A program made the position numbers and the translations under genes. This document shows, in pieces, positions 1 to 11,500 of a stretch of DNA of 64,000 nucleotides. A model generated the notes under the pieces. That model was given only the letters and a program-made list of their open reading frames with translations, had not been told where the DNA came from and made no database searches. The stretch is from contig VZRZ01007319.1 in assembly GCA_013398175.1 (NCBI GenBank), positions 1 to 64,000 on the forward strand, given 5' to 3'. This DNA comes from Climacteris rufus (taxonomy: Eukaryota > Chordata > Aves > Passeriformes > Climacteridae). The first letter of the stretch is position 1, and the number at the start of each line of letters is the position of its first letter.

Positions 1-23
1 TCCCTTCCCCTTCCCTTCCCTTC
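1..23. repeat. (TTCCC)n pyrimidine tract
   Basis: Four to five copies of a TTCCC-type unit at the window edge. The tract probably continues to the left. It directly precedes a CAG and could serve as a polypyrimidine tract or be a simple repeat within the CpG island. Confidence 0.7.
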
Positions 24-320
24 GCAGTCCCGCTCGCACATACCGGCGGCTCCGCGGGCCCCGGAGCGGGCTGCCTCCCGCCCCGCTCCCCCATTTTTGG
101 GTGGATACGGGGGAATGTGACCACTGCGATCGCAAAGGCCCGTTTCTCCCTGTCTCTTTTTTTAATTTTTTTTCACCCTTGTTCGAGCGAGGGAGGGAAT
201 GACTTTTGGTGTGGGTCCTGCCCGGTGTTTCCCCCGTGGTTCTCACACGGCCGTCTCTTCCCCGGAGGAGAGGGTCCTGCTGACGAGCGGGGAAGCTTGG
301 TGGCTTTAAAGCGTCAGTAA
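1..320 (+). promoter_or_regulatory. HIVEP1: CpG-rich promoter edge, probably HIVEP1 5' region
   Basis: The first 110 bases are very GC- and CpG-rich and the density fades by about 320, as at the downstream shoulder of a vertebrate CpG-island promoter. The HIVEP1 start-codon exon lies 2.1 kb downstream on the + strand, which makes this its likely promoter or untranslated first exon. A pyrimidine run ending in CAG at 25-27 resembles an acceptor, and GTAAGA at 317-322 is the best + strand donor here, so an untranslated exon could end at 316. On the minus strand, GTATGT read from 43 down to 38 is a donor-like site that could belong to a divergent transcript. The exact exon and start site cannot be fixed because the island is cut by the window edge. 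Confidence 0.55.
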
Positions 321-1743
321 GATGTCATTTGTGCTGCAGGGAAACGTCGGGAAGGGCTCCTGATTTACACAGACCCCGGGGGATTTCAAACTCTCGCTCC
401 AAATAACTTGTGTGAAGAAGTGACGATGTTTATTAGAGTCTTTAAAAACCTCAGCCCACCCCCAGGGACTTTCCCAGTCTAGCCAGAGGAAAGGGGGACT
501 GGGGCTCAGGGAGTGCTGGTCGCTTCAAGCCATCCAGCCACTTCTCTCCATTTCCAGTTCGTGCCTAAGACCTGGAAAATGGACCTGTTAGCATAAGGTT
601 CTATTTAATTTCTAAATATTTTTGTTATGCTTGCAGATAAAGTGGTATGCGTGAACAGCTTGACAGGCACTGTACTCTGTTTCGGATTTTTTCCATGTTT
701 TTCCTTCAACGTGCCGTAATACCTCAGTGAAGAACCATTTAGTCAGAATAACATTTTCCAGCTTTCCTTTGTGTCAGTTGCAGTAATCTTTTTTTCTCCT
801 GTTTGGGTCCTTTTATGCAGCAAGAGACAAAAGAAACATTAAAAATTAATTATTGTATTCCTCAACAGTATGTAGACTGAAGGGGTAGTCTATTTGAATT
901 GGATTTGAATTAAATTTTCACAAAAACATGGTTGCCTTAAAAACAAAGTAAGCACCCCTAAATTAATACTTAAAACAAATGGTAAAAAATCTGCCTACTT
1001 CCTCCTTCAAGTAACTGTCTGTAATCAATTTACCCATATTAGGGGCCGTTCCAAAGTTCATATAGTTTTTAAAAAAACATTCCTAGTGTTTACTAAAAAA
1101 AAAATAATTACTACCTCATGTTCTGTTAACATGAAATAGTATTACTGTAAAAAGAAGTGGAAACTGGTTAATTTTTAATTTTGTTTAGATGGAAGAGTGT
1201 AATTACACCAGTCATTTTCTTTTTTGAGTTCTTGTGTTTAAGTACTTTTCCATAGGTCCTTGGGAGGTTTCATGTCCAGTATGATTTCAGAAAGTGAACC
1301 AAATGCTCGTTAAACTGTTAGCAATTCATAAGAATGTTTGAAAAGTAAGAAAGCAGGTAGGTCAAGAGCTAGTGTGATCCTCTGCTATACACTGATATTC
1401 TGGCAGAAATATCTCATGGGGAGTTCTTCCAAACTTGAATGTTCCATGTAAGGATTCTGTAGGCAACTAATGTTACAAATAGGGTGATGCTTTATGTGTT
1501 TTTCGTCCACTCCCCCCACTCCAAGAAGAAGATCTGTATCTGAGAGCCTGATGCTAATTTTTTTTTTTTCTTCTGGGTTTATTCACATGGGACAAGGGTT
1601 GTTGAAAGATGTTTTCTGGCTAGAAAACAGCTGACAAATGTGGAAAAGTGTTTTAGTTTTGTCATGCTTCCTGAGTAATCCTAAAAGAAGTTTCATCCTC
1701 ACGTGGTTCTCTTAAGATACTGGAACACTTGACTCCATAAAAC
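321..1743. other. Non-coding leader intron, upstream part
   Basis: AT-rich sequence with several short A and T runs, for example 12 T at 1558-1569. I see no exon, repeat family or conserved motif that I can support. It is read as the HIVEP1 intron upstream of the start-codon exon. Confidence 0.5.
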
Positions 1744-2165
1744 CTGTTGAGGAATCCATTCAGTGCAGGTTGTGCTGCTGCAATGGGAGCTGCAGGCTGA
1801 GCTCTGGGAGGCGGGAGCCCGGGGCAAGAGGCCGGGAACCGGTGCCGACCCTTTGCACAACAAAGGGTACAACAAATCTGTGGCACAGCCAGGTGACCAC
1901 AGACACAGCAGGAGCCGAGGGCTCAGATGAAATACCCCAGACTATGGCCGACTAAGACTGTGAGGGTGTAAAAGCCCGGGGGATCCTTTAGGATCCCTCC
2001 TTGGAGGCACCAGTTTGGGCTGTTACTCTGTTGTTGCACCGTGGAAAATTTACTTAAAGACACCGAAGGTCTGAGACTCTGCTATGGGAAACCTGGGTCG
2101 AGCTGGTGAGGAGATCTTGTCTGACTGTGTGAGAGTGGGGTGTACAGGGAATCAAACCTGCTGTG
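1744..2165 (+). mobile_element. Probable solo LTR of an endogenous retrovirus
   Basis: A block distinctly more GC-rich than its AT-rich flanks. Its layout recalls avian ERV-L-type LTRs: a GC-rich U3-like part, a TATA-like TGTAAAAG at 1967-1974, then a part with GGATCC repeated around TTTA and a run mentioning GGAGGCACCAGTTTGGGCTG typical of a transcribed R/U5 region. I see no internal retroviral genes beside it, so a solo LTR is the simplest reading. Boundaries are approximate and no target-site duplication was confirmed. The orientation would be the same as HIVEP1. Assignment is from pattern memory only. The alternative is an untranslated exon or unrelated GC-rich intron. Confidence 0.42.
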
Positions 2166-2417
2166 AAGGGGCTTCAGTCCCAGCAGTGTAACTCTGGTGG
2201 TCAGAATGTGACTGCCAGGGTGGCTCCTGAATGGTCAGACAGGAAAATTTCCTTGGCAAATCATAGGTACAGAAATATTTGTTGCTAATTTCCATAGCCT
2301 TTTGAGGATGAAAGGGATCAGATGGATATCTTTGTTTTTCTTATTGATGCCTACACCTCATAACTTTCTCTCTCTGTTTTTTTAGCATATGGATTAACTG
2401 AGCCCTTTGACAAGTTT

Positions 2418-2480
2418 ATGGAGCTGCCATCTCTCTGCTTGCTGTACTTTCCGTTTCTGAGAGGAGAAAGTGGTGCATGA
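2418..2480 (+). promoter_or_regulatory. Upstream ORF in HIVEP1 leader
   Basis: An AUG at 2418 opens 20 codons ending in TGA at 2478-2480. The stop overlaps the next AUG (2477-2479) in an ATGA arrangement, which is compatible with termination-reinitiation. That second frame then runs past the HIVEP1 start in another frame. Both upstream AUGs have a T at -3, a weak context, while the main AUG has A at -3, so leaky scanning is likely. Established knowledge is that such uORFs usually damp translation; an effect here is inference. Confidence 0.5.
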
Positions 2481-2492
2481 GATTAGAGGAAA

Positions 2493-2532
2493 ATGCCTCG
2501 GACAAAGCAGATACATCCCAGAAATCTGAGAG
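2493..2532 (+). CDS. HIVEP1: HIVEP1 first coding exon, residues 1-13 (partial)
   Basis: HIVEP1 is a very large nuclear zinc-finger transcription factor with two separated C2H2 finger pairs that binds NF-kappaB-like enhancer motifs, including those of MHC class I and interferon-beta genes. Only its first 13 codons lie here: MPRTKQIHPRNLR, plus the first base (G) of codon 14. This is identical to the N-terminus I recall for human HIVEP1, whose residue 14 is Asp (GAC/GAT), consistent with the leftover G. The start is chosen because an in-frame TAG stands at 2484-2486, the AUG has A at -3, and the protein match begins there. The fingers and the giant central exon lie beyond this window. I searched for the next exon (which should encode KIEEAQ-like sequence in phase 1) and did not find it, so the following intron exceeds 61 kb. 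Confidence 0.88.
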
Positions 2533-5500
2533 GTATGTAGCTCTCAGTTGAGAAGGAAAAGCTCTTGGGAAACTTGGTTGCAGTTTCAATTACGAGGTTA
2601 AAGGAATATGTATTTAAGAAGTTGGTTTTGATCCAAAAGTAGTTTGTAAGCAAGTTTTAGGAGTCATCCCCGGGACGGCTCTAATTTTCGGAGAAATAAC
2701 TGGAATGTGTTCTTACTCCTGAAGAATGTCAAGTCTGTGTGCTTGACAGTATTCTTGATATTCTCCAGCTTACAGCAATAGCCAGCATGAACTCTGAAAA
2801 CACAAAGGGAAAAGCAGTTTCCTTATCAGAGAATTTACAGTTGAAATATAGGGGGAGGTGGGAAATGGGTGTGACGTAGAAGCAACATGACATCTGGCAG
2901 TCAGTAGTTGTTTTTCTTTAATAGTTGTCAGTTTGGCTTGCTTTTGAGGGGATCCAAATCTCCTCCCATGCATGGCTTCTCACTGTTTATCTATTACCTG
3001 TCACCCATGCTACCTTGAGCATTGCTAGATTTGACCTTGGTCTCCTCGCTCTCCTGCCTTCACACAGCCAAATGAAAAGGGGCAAGAAGGCAAGAAACCT
3101 GTTCTGCAAACTGGCAAGCTTACACGTGCTGGCATTTCCTTGAACAAAATCCCAGTGCACTTTACCAAGTCCAGGACTGGCAGAAGAACATGAGGAATCT
3201 GATCCTATGGTTATTTGTTACTGTCTTGGTAGAAGTGGCCCTAGAGGAATTAAATGAGAGGAAAAATGAGGGTCAGTTGATGAGCAGACATACATGTTGA
3301 AGGAGAACATGCTTCCATCCCCACCCTTCTACTTAGCTTTTGGGAGAGCATGCTTCCACCTGCACCCTCACATGTAGCTGTCATCAGCTTTTTTCAAGTT
3401 AATTTTACAATTGCAGTGTGGGAGCATTCCTTCAGAGGAAAAAGGCCATTACAAAACCACAAACATCAACATAAAGCTTTAGGGGCAGGAACAGCATTTG
3501 ATTCCGGTTTTAACTTTTTTATGCCAGAACACAACAAACATCTGCATGTGTCTCAGTTAGTTTACAGTTGGGAGTCTCTCAAGAGCTTGTGCATACAGCT
3601 GTATCTGAGACCTCGTGTTTGCAGACTGTTGTCATTGCTACTACTGACAATCTCTGCTGGAGGAGACATTTTTGCAGGGCCTTTATTCAGGAAGTGCTGA
3701 GTAGCATTTTGGTATGATGGATAAACCTCTCTCACAGATCAGGAATTTCACATTTCTCCTTCTTACTGAATGTGCAGCAATAAATCAGCTCAGTTTGTAA
3801 TGTTGATGCTTACCAATTTGCTGACATTACTGAGCTTATGTTTTCTGATCAACTATGAGAGTGATCTAATTTTAGTACTCTGGCTGATATCTACTCTTGT
3901 ATTGCTTGAAACTTAATAGGAGTTAACTCTATTGTAAAGCTCTCTATTCACTTAAATGCATTTAAAATAAATAATCTAATTAAACTCTTAATTGTGTAAG
4001 AAATTAGTTGCCTTTTTTTCCTTGCATAATTTCTCCAGTCATTTAGGTTTTATCAACCCCTGTAACAGCAGTTTTCATCAGTTCCTATTTTTCCACAAGT
4101 AATGGAGTTCTCGAATGAATTGAGGTGGGTTAAATGTTGAGAAGGGAAATAGCAGTATACAGCAAGCCCATAGTTAGAAGTGATGTTAGAACAGCTAAAT
4201 GATTGTTAAAACTATACAGGTTGCTGCAAACTTCAACACCTTGTGAGCATATATTGCTACTATCATGGGTTATTAGAGGTGAAGTGATTTGAAAAATCAG
4301 TTTACTTCTCATTAGTTATACACTATTTCCATTTCTTGTCTAGATAATGAGGAAAACTGGATTTCACTTTCTTTAGTCATTTTATCAGTCCCTGAGAGCA
4401 TTGAACCCTCAGTTTTTGCTGGAACTTGGGGAAGCTGAAAGATTTCATAGGTCTGTTTTCTGACAGTTTATTTTTGCATATGCAAAGTTAGACACGTCTT
4501 AAAGTGATACTATTAATTGGTCATTAAAACTTTAAAAATAGAGTGGTTAGCATTGCGGTTTAATCCATGGTAATTAGTGTTGATGGTAACTAAATCTGAA
4601 AAAAAACATCCATGTATATGGTCAAAGGCGAAACTCAGCAAACTTGGCAACCAAAAAAACAAATTCTAGAACTTCTGAAAGACAAAGGTGTAAGATGAAG
4701 TAATCTGTATATTTACGGGTTTTTAGGTTAAAAGCTATTTTTAAGTTGTCTAAACCTGATTGTCACCTTTTGTACTATGTACAAAGACCACTCCGTGGCC
4801 TTACCTGGCTTCTCCCTCTCCTGGTCACAGCTCCTCTCATTGCCCCATAGCAATCAAATTGCCAACAGCTTTAACTAGACTAGCCCCGAGCCCATCAATG
4901 TTTAACTTTTTTGGAGATCACTGTTGAACAACCCTTGGGACTCTCTATCCTGTTGTGCATGAGATGAGTTATTTGGGTTGCATTTGCAGTCCAAATCAGC
5001 CTGGAGAATAAACAACCAAGTCCAAGAACCTAAAGTATTTTCCCTTAAAAAAACCTCAACACATTCCCTCTCTCCCTTCCTGCCAAGAAAACACACAGGG
5101 TGAAAAACCACCATAGAGATCCCCCCACACACTCCCATTAGTTAATTTGAGGTTTGCTGCGGTGTAGGAATGAATTTTGAAGGTTTTAATATTGCCTGTG
5201 TTTACCATAAGCAACCTTATTGTCTGGGGAAAATGAAGTAACAGTGTTTAATATAGAGTGCTAAATTTAAGATTTTGTCAAGAAACCTTAAGGCTCTTTT
5301 GTGGCATGGCTTGGTTTTGCTCGTTTTGTATACTTCTGAGAGATCTGACAGCCCTTGGCAGAATAGCAGTGGCCCTAAAGTATTAGGATCAGTGAAGATA
5401 AGATTTATTTTTAGTGGCCTTTCACTGTCTGCTTGTAGATGAGTCAATATAGTGCTATACTAACCTGATTTTACAGCAGGAAAAAAACCCTATATCAATA

Positions 5501-8500
5501 AGACAAGGTATGGGAAGCATTATTTTGCAAATAAGAATAATTTAATTAGTCATTTGTCTTCATGAATGTATTAGTGATATGGCTTTGATGCCTCTCTGTG
5601 TCTGAATGAGTATGTTGAATCTGAAGGTACCAATAAGGCTTGTGCTGTGCTGCACTCATTTCATTATGTTGTTTTGTCACATCAGCCTCCCCTGCTTCTC
5701 ACTGCAAATCCATCCCTGATGTGGAAACATGTTGCCATCCTGCTTTGATAGGAGTCCTGCATAGTGTCAGGGTTAGTCTCCTGACTAACCTTACAGTCGT
5801 GGTCATCCCCAGCAGTAGGGATGAGTGGCTAAAATTTGAGAGAAATTACAGTTTTGCAGGTCTCAAAAGGATGTGGATTGGATGCATGCGAGTTCTGGAA
5901 AAAGCTTAATAGTTTCCAAGGTGGAGGCCAAAGGTATGCCTGGGAAAAGGCTGGCATGGGTTGCCTGTCAGTGATGTGACTGGAGCTGAGTTCATAAGCA
6001 GATGTTCCTGATGTTGTCTTAGTCTCTTACATATTAAGTGTGCGTATTGTGTCGCTAATCAAAAGCACCATCATTCCTCCTTCAGAAAACAAAGAGGAAA
6101 ATATTTGCAAAAGATGTCTTACTCAGACATCCAGAGGTCACATTATCTTGTTTTACTTTACCTGTTTTAGCTCACTAAAACTAACAAAAAGACTCCTTTG
6201 TATGAGGTTGCACCTTATATTTACATGGCCAATTGATACACGTGTGTAACAAAACATTTCATGGAATCTGTAGTGTATTCCCAGAAGTACAGTTACATTA
6301 GAGAATCATGCTTTTAGTGGGGCTGAGTGAGCTTGGTTTGTTGTCAGATGGTTGTGAGGATATAGAAGGAAAAACAACTCATGTTTTTGTTTACTTAGAA
6401 GTACCCAATTGCAGAGTTTAAAATGAAAACTTTTGTTATGTGTACACTGTTTAGCACAGTGCTGTGATTCACCAACAGAAAACTGTAACAAATATTTTGA
6501 ATTTCGTTGCTTTCTAGATAAGCTTTCTATTATTTTTCAGAAGACAAGTTGTTGCTGTTTTTCCTTCTCAATCAAGCATTTCTCTTTGGAAACAATGGCA
6601 GACAGGCCCATAATGTACAACGGCCAAATCTTTTAGCACTTTGCATTTGATAAGAAAATGCAAGTATAAGTAGAGTGTGTAGTATGGAGTAGCTTTGCTG
6701 AATGGCTTGATAGTTTTGCAGTAATCTGAAAAGCATGCTTAAGTTTGCTGGAAAGCTGACTATGGTTGTGGCCTTACAATGTCCAGAAAAGCTGGGAATT
6801 TACTGCATCTCAAGTGTGAGTTAGCAAAGGCTCTGAGTTGTTTTAAAATTGTAGTGTGCTTTCAGTGCTAAAATAGGTCTGTCTATGCTGAAAGCTGACG
6901 GATTGATATTTCTTATTAGTGTTTGGTTATGTAGTCTTTAAAAGTTATGAATTGATTGGTGTGCTGTGCTTTAATTCATGTTTTGCATCAAATGAATTAA
7001 TAAAAGGCTCAAGGCTTGCTTCTATAACTTGTGCTTGCTTGATTCAAAAGAAATGTACAAGCACAACATTTGACTTTTGGGTCTTGGTATTGTCTCTGAT
7101 ACAAAAATAATGCTCTAATTTAGGATGTTCCAGAGGGGCTGCTGGTGCAGTATTGGTACATCAGAAGTGCTGATGGTCTGCACTCTGTGGCTTAGCTGTG
7201 GACATCTGTAAAGATGTTGTATATGTGTCTTGCCTAAGTTTCTGGAGCAAGAGTGAGACACAGGTGGGACAAGAAGTCAGAGTTTTGACTTGGTGACTTT
7301 GTTACCGAAATATCTCATGATTTGGCACACTTTTTGTTTCTGTGTATCAAATTGTTTTTTATAATTTCTTCTACAAACCAAATTTGAACCCCAAGTCTCC
7401 CTCATGAAGGTAGAGTGAATGCATGGCTCTGTTGGTCTATCAGCAGCTGGAGTACCAGCAGGTCTACCTGTAATGCAGTGAATAGACAGATCTCTAGTAG
7501 ACCACAGAAGTACTCTCTTTCTGTGTGTCTTGTAATTCTCACTTGGGATACGGAAGGATAATGTTTCTTTTTTTGCTTTTTTTATTTTACTGGTTTAAGG
7601 TGTAAGATCTTTAGGCTGCGTCTTATGGTGTGTGTGGTCCAGCATGTTGCACATTAGATATCAAGGTGCCTGCAGCCCTTAAATTTTATTGTAGTGTGAA
7701 TAATGTCTAAATGTGAAAAACTGTCTAAAATACTCCATGGTGTAAGAAAGGCTGGATTTAAAGCTGCAATTTGCCGCCTTTTCCTGTCACCTGTATTATT
7801 CCTGTTTCATTGTGCCATCTTCCTAAATTTGATTGTGTGTTTTCAGCAGGGTGTAGACCTATTCACTGCACAGAATGGTGGGGGTCTTGTGTCAGTAGCC
7901 ACAGGTGATGGACAAAAGCCTCTAGAGAGTGGATTGCAAGAGGGAAAGGAACAGTAAGGTGGATGACACTGGCCACTGCTGCTTTGAGACAGGTGTGTTG
8001 AATTTCTGTCTCTACCACTGAATTTCTTGTGTTGAGACTGAAAGGTTCTGTTACACCAACCCTTTGCAGCCACCCACTAATGGTGAGTGCTGCACTTTGC
8101 CTCAGCTGAGGTACCCAGGCACAAGTTACGAGTTTTTACAAAGACAGTTGTTCCATTATGGTGACAGTTTGGTGCAAAATACTGCAAAAGTGCTAGGTAC
8201 ATAAAAAAAAACCTTTGAGGTCTCAGTGTCGTAAGTTGAAGATCCAAAATTAGCCAACACTTTTGGCACATCTTTTCATCTCTCTCTATCTCTTCATCTC
8301 TCTATGCATCTGTTTTCTGCTATAAACTGAAGATACCAGTACCACATCAGCTTTTAATGACTCAGAAGATGAAGTTGTTAGTGTTGTGAAGCAGACACTG
8401 GGTGGCTAAATAACGGAAAAGATGATGAAGAAACTGGTAGTAAACAGAGCCAAGCAGTGAGCCCAGCCCGTTTTGTGCACTGGCTCCGTTTGCGTAAACA

Positions 8501-11500
8501 CCCTTACTTTTGGCATCCTCCAGCTTCTTGCTGCTTCACCTCACAGTCTTAACATTTAAAAGGTATTCCTAAAGCTTACTTCCTAGCTTTTACCAAACTA
8601 AAAACGCAAGAAATTCCACCACATTGAACCACAAACCTTCTCCTGTGAGTCATCGACACGTTGGAACGTCAAGCTGCGGCACAGGTTTCTGTTGTGTGAG
8701 CCGGGCAGTGTGTGCTGGTGTGCCCTGCCTGGACCTGGCACAGGGCACTGGAGAAGGGAATCGCTCCCATCAGTGAGTGTTCATCATCATGTGTCAGAGT
8801 TTCACGCTGTTGCTGAGAAAGCCCCTGAAGCCAGGAGGGAATACTCACTTGCAGAAGAGGTCTCTAGAGAGGAACATCTTTAATGTCATCATTTCCCAGT
8901 TAGTTTCAAGATTGGTTTAAGCCATTGCTGCTGGAAGAGGAGGAGGTGTAGTGGTCCCGCCTCCTGCCCACCTCAGATGCTTGTTCCCCATGCGTGTTGC
9001 CCTTCTCTCTTGTCTGTTTGCTGGCCCCACTGTGGCACCCAGAGTGAGTTATGCCACCATCATCTGGGTTAGTTTTTTGTGCTGGGTTCGTTGTTCCCTG
9101 GTGCTGTACACCCTTGCTGGAGCTGGAGCTGGTGGCAGTGGCAGCCAGGGAGAGACAGCGCAGAGGCAGGGGTTGTCTTGAGCCTCTTGCTTGAACTCAT
9201 CCTGAAACTATGTTGTAAGTCTCTATTTGCCATCTGTGAGCAGCAGGCTTTCTTGAGCTTCTTTAATTGCCCAAAACCAGGTACAGATTTTCATGAAGAT
9301 AACAAAAGGTGTGTTCCCTGTTTCTGGTTTCTTTGCTTTGCCTTCCAGAACCCTCCTTCTTCTGACAAATTTCCAAAATTCAGAAGTGATGCAGTTTCTG
9401 AGTGGATGGCTTTAGGAATTTTAGTGTACTGGTAAGCCAGCAGGAAACTGAACTGTTCTCAGCTGACACCTTAATGGAAAATAAAATGAAACGTTCACCC
9501 TAAAATTTGGCGTAGAACTTTAATTCAGAATGAACACAATTTGGCTAAGATTTAAGAAATTAAAAAGGAAGTCCGGAAAACTAAACTTCATTGTAGCTGA
9601 CACTGACAGCTTTGAATATGTGTGTATAGATTTCTGCATATGCATGCTAAATATTGGGAAAAGAAAATTGGGATAATACAAAGAGCATCTGCTGGATACA
9701 GACCGTGGTGAAAACAGGTGCTTTCAGAGGGCTTTAAATTAACATGAAGGAGGGAGATAGAAGAATGGTATTCCAACTAACAGGATTGCAAAGAAATACC
9801 TGCAAGAATGTTGATGAAAATAAAAGAATGGAGGAAGGAGCTTAGTTCTGCTCTTTTGATTTCAGGAAACAACAAATTGTATTTTTATGGAATGTAAAAT
9901 CATTATAATTGCAGTTAGATCTGGATTGAGCTGGAAAAGAATAGTGAAGGCAAATGTCAAAAAAATTGAATTCCCACAGAAACAAAAAAAACAGCAGGGA
10001 CTTGAAAGCTAAGTATAAGCCAGTTTAGATTTCTTTCAGAGTACAGTGAAGTGGAAACAGTGCAGGTCTTTAATTCTGCCTCACCTTTACATCCTGTATC
10101 TTCTTTATTGCTAATTGAGCGTAGAGTAAGAAATGCTACAGAATTTGACATTTGCTGAAGCATGAACTCCAGCATGTTAGGAAGGTCATGAAGAAAATGC
10201 TAGTTGTGAAAAGAGAAACAAAAAGTAAGATTTCAGCAGCTGTTCTTTCAAGTATTTCTATTACAACAGGCATTTGGTTTTGGGATGGAACTAAGGCCAG
10301 CTTTTTGAGGCCAGAAACATTTACATTTTATAAGAACCAAGCTTTCTTACGACCATTTAGAAGAATATGTTTTTTTGTTTAGTTTTCTGCGTTGTTTTTA
10401 AGTCCTTGCATCTCAGAATAGATATTTGGATTGCTGTGTGTATGCAAGGTAGCTGTTTAAATGGGGGGAGAGTGTGTGTGTCTGTATGTGTTTGTGTGTA
10501 AAAAACCAAAGCAAAAAATGACAAACTCAACAGCCACTACAAATATGTAGCCATTAGAAATTAATATGTAAATAGCAAAATTCCAGAGAAGTTTGGTTAA
10601 GAGAGCCTTCTTGCAGATTTATGGTCAGCTATATCCTAAATGGCTGCTTTGAAAAAGGCAAAGGCTTGTGGTCTCATGTTTTTTCAACTGACTCTCTAGG
10701 GCTCCAGAACTATGCCAGTTTCTCTGTTGACACTCCTGTCAGTATTTTCAAACTTTGAAGGTATCAATACACCAGGCTTTGGCAGTTGTGGTAGTGTTAC
10801 CACACAGTCTTAGGTCCAGCACAATAAACTCTCTAAGAACATTGTTACCATTTAAAAATACCTTCTTCCAATTAATTCTCCTTAATAAAAAAGACCAGAG
10901 GAATTTGCAAGCATAGTAACTGTTTTCTTCAAACTTGCATCTGCCCGTGTTACTGTACTTGAGAGGGGTCGTGTCATAAACACTTCCTGCTGTTGCAGGT
11001 GAGGATTCTTGCTTGTGGGGAGAATTCCCAGTACTTGACAGGGGGGACAGGCTTGCAGGACCTTGGGCAGGGAGCTTGGTAATGACGCAGTTGTCTGTAT
11101 GTTTGGTGGTAGCATCTGTTTGACCTAACCCTGTGCAAAATTCCTGAAAAGATGAGAACTATCTTTTTCTAACCACAGTCAATCACTACCTTCAAAACAG
11201 TCAATCGTAGCACACTTCAGTAAACTTTGCAAAAGACTCTGTTTTGAGGGTTGTTGTTTTGTTTCAGTTTTTAATCCAGAAATTCTTCCCTTTCATGGTG
11301 TGTATTCTGAGTTTCTTCTTACAATCAGACAATTGGATTTCAAATTGCAAACTGTTGTAAATATTTATGCTGGAAAACATAAAAGCGACTTCCTAGAGCC
11401 ACACATTTTCAGGGAGCTGGTTATACCAGTACGAATTTCCTGATTCATTCTTTGGTACGTTGGACTTCAGTGTTAAGCATTTTAGTTCAGTAATGGCTTA

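Larger units (their letters stand above)
2386..2532 (+). other. HIVEP1: HIVEP1 start-codon exon (leader plus first codons)
   Basis: A 147-base internal exon. The acceptor is a long pyrimidine tract at 2363-2383 ending in TTTAG at 2385. The donor is GAGAG followed by GTATGT at 2533. The first 107 bases are 5' untranslated leader and the last 40 are coding. The leader holds three upstream AUGs: a two-codon frame at 2389-2397, a 20-codon frame at 2418-2480, and an AUG at 2477 whose frame stays open through the donor and overlaps the main start. The match of splice sites, start codon and known protein N-terminus makes this the firmest feature in the window. Confidence 0.88.

Noticed and set aside
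117..320. 67-codon frame at the promoter edge as a coding exon
   Set aside because: Short, lies in the CpG-island shoulder, and its composition shows no protein family; the HIVEP1 start codon is at 2493.
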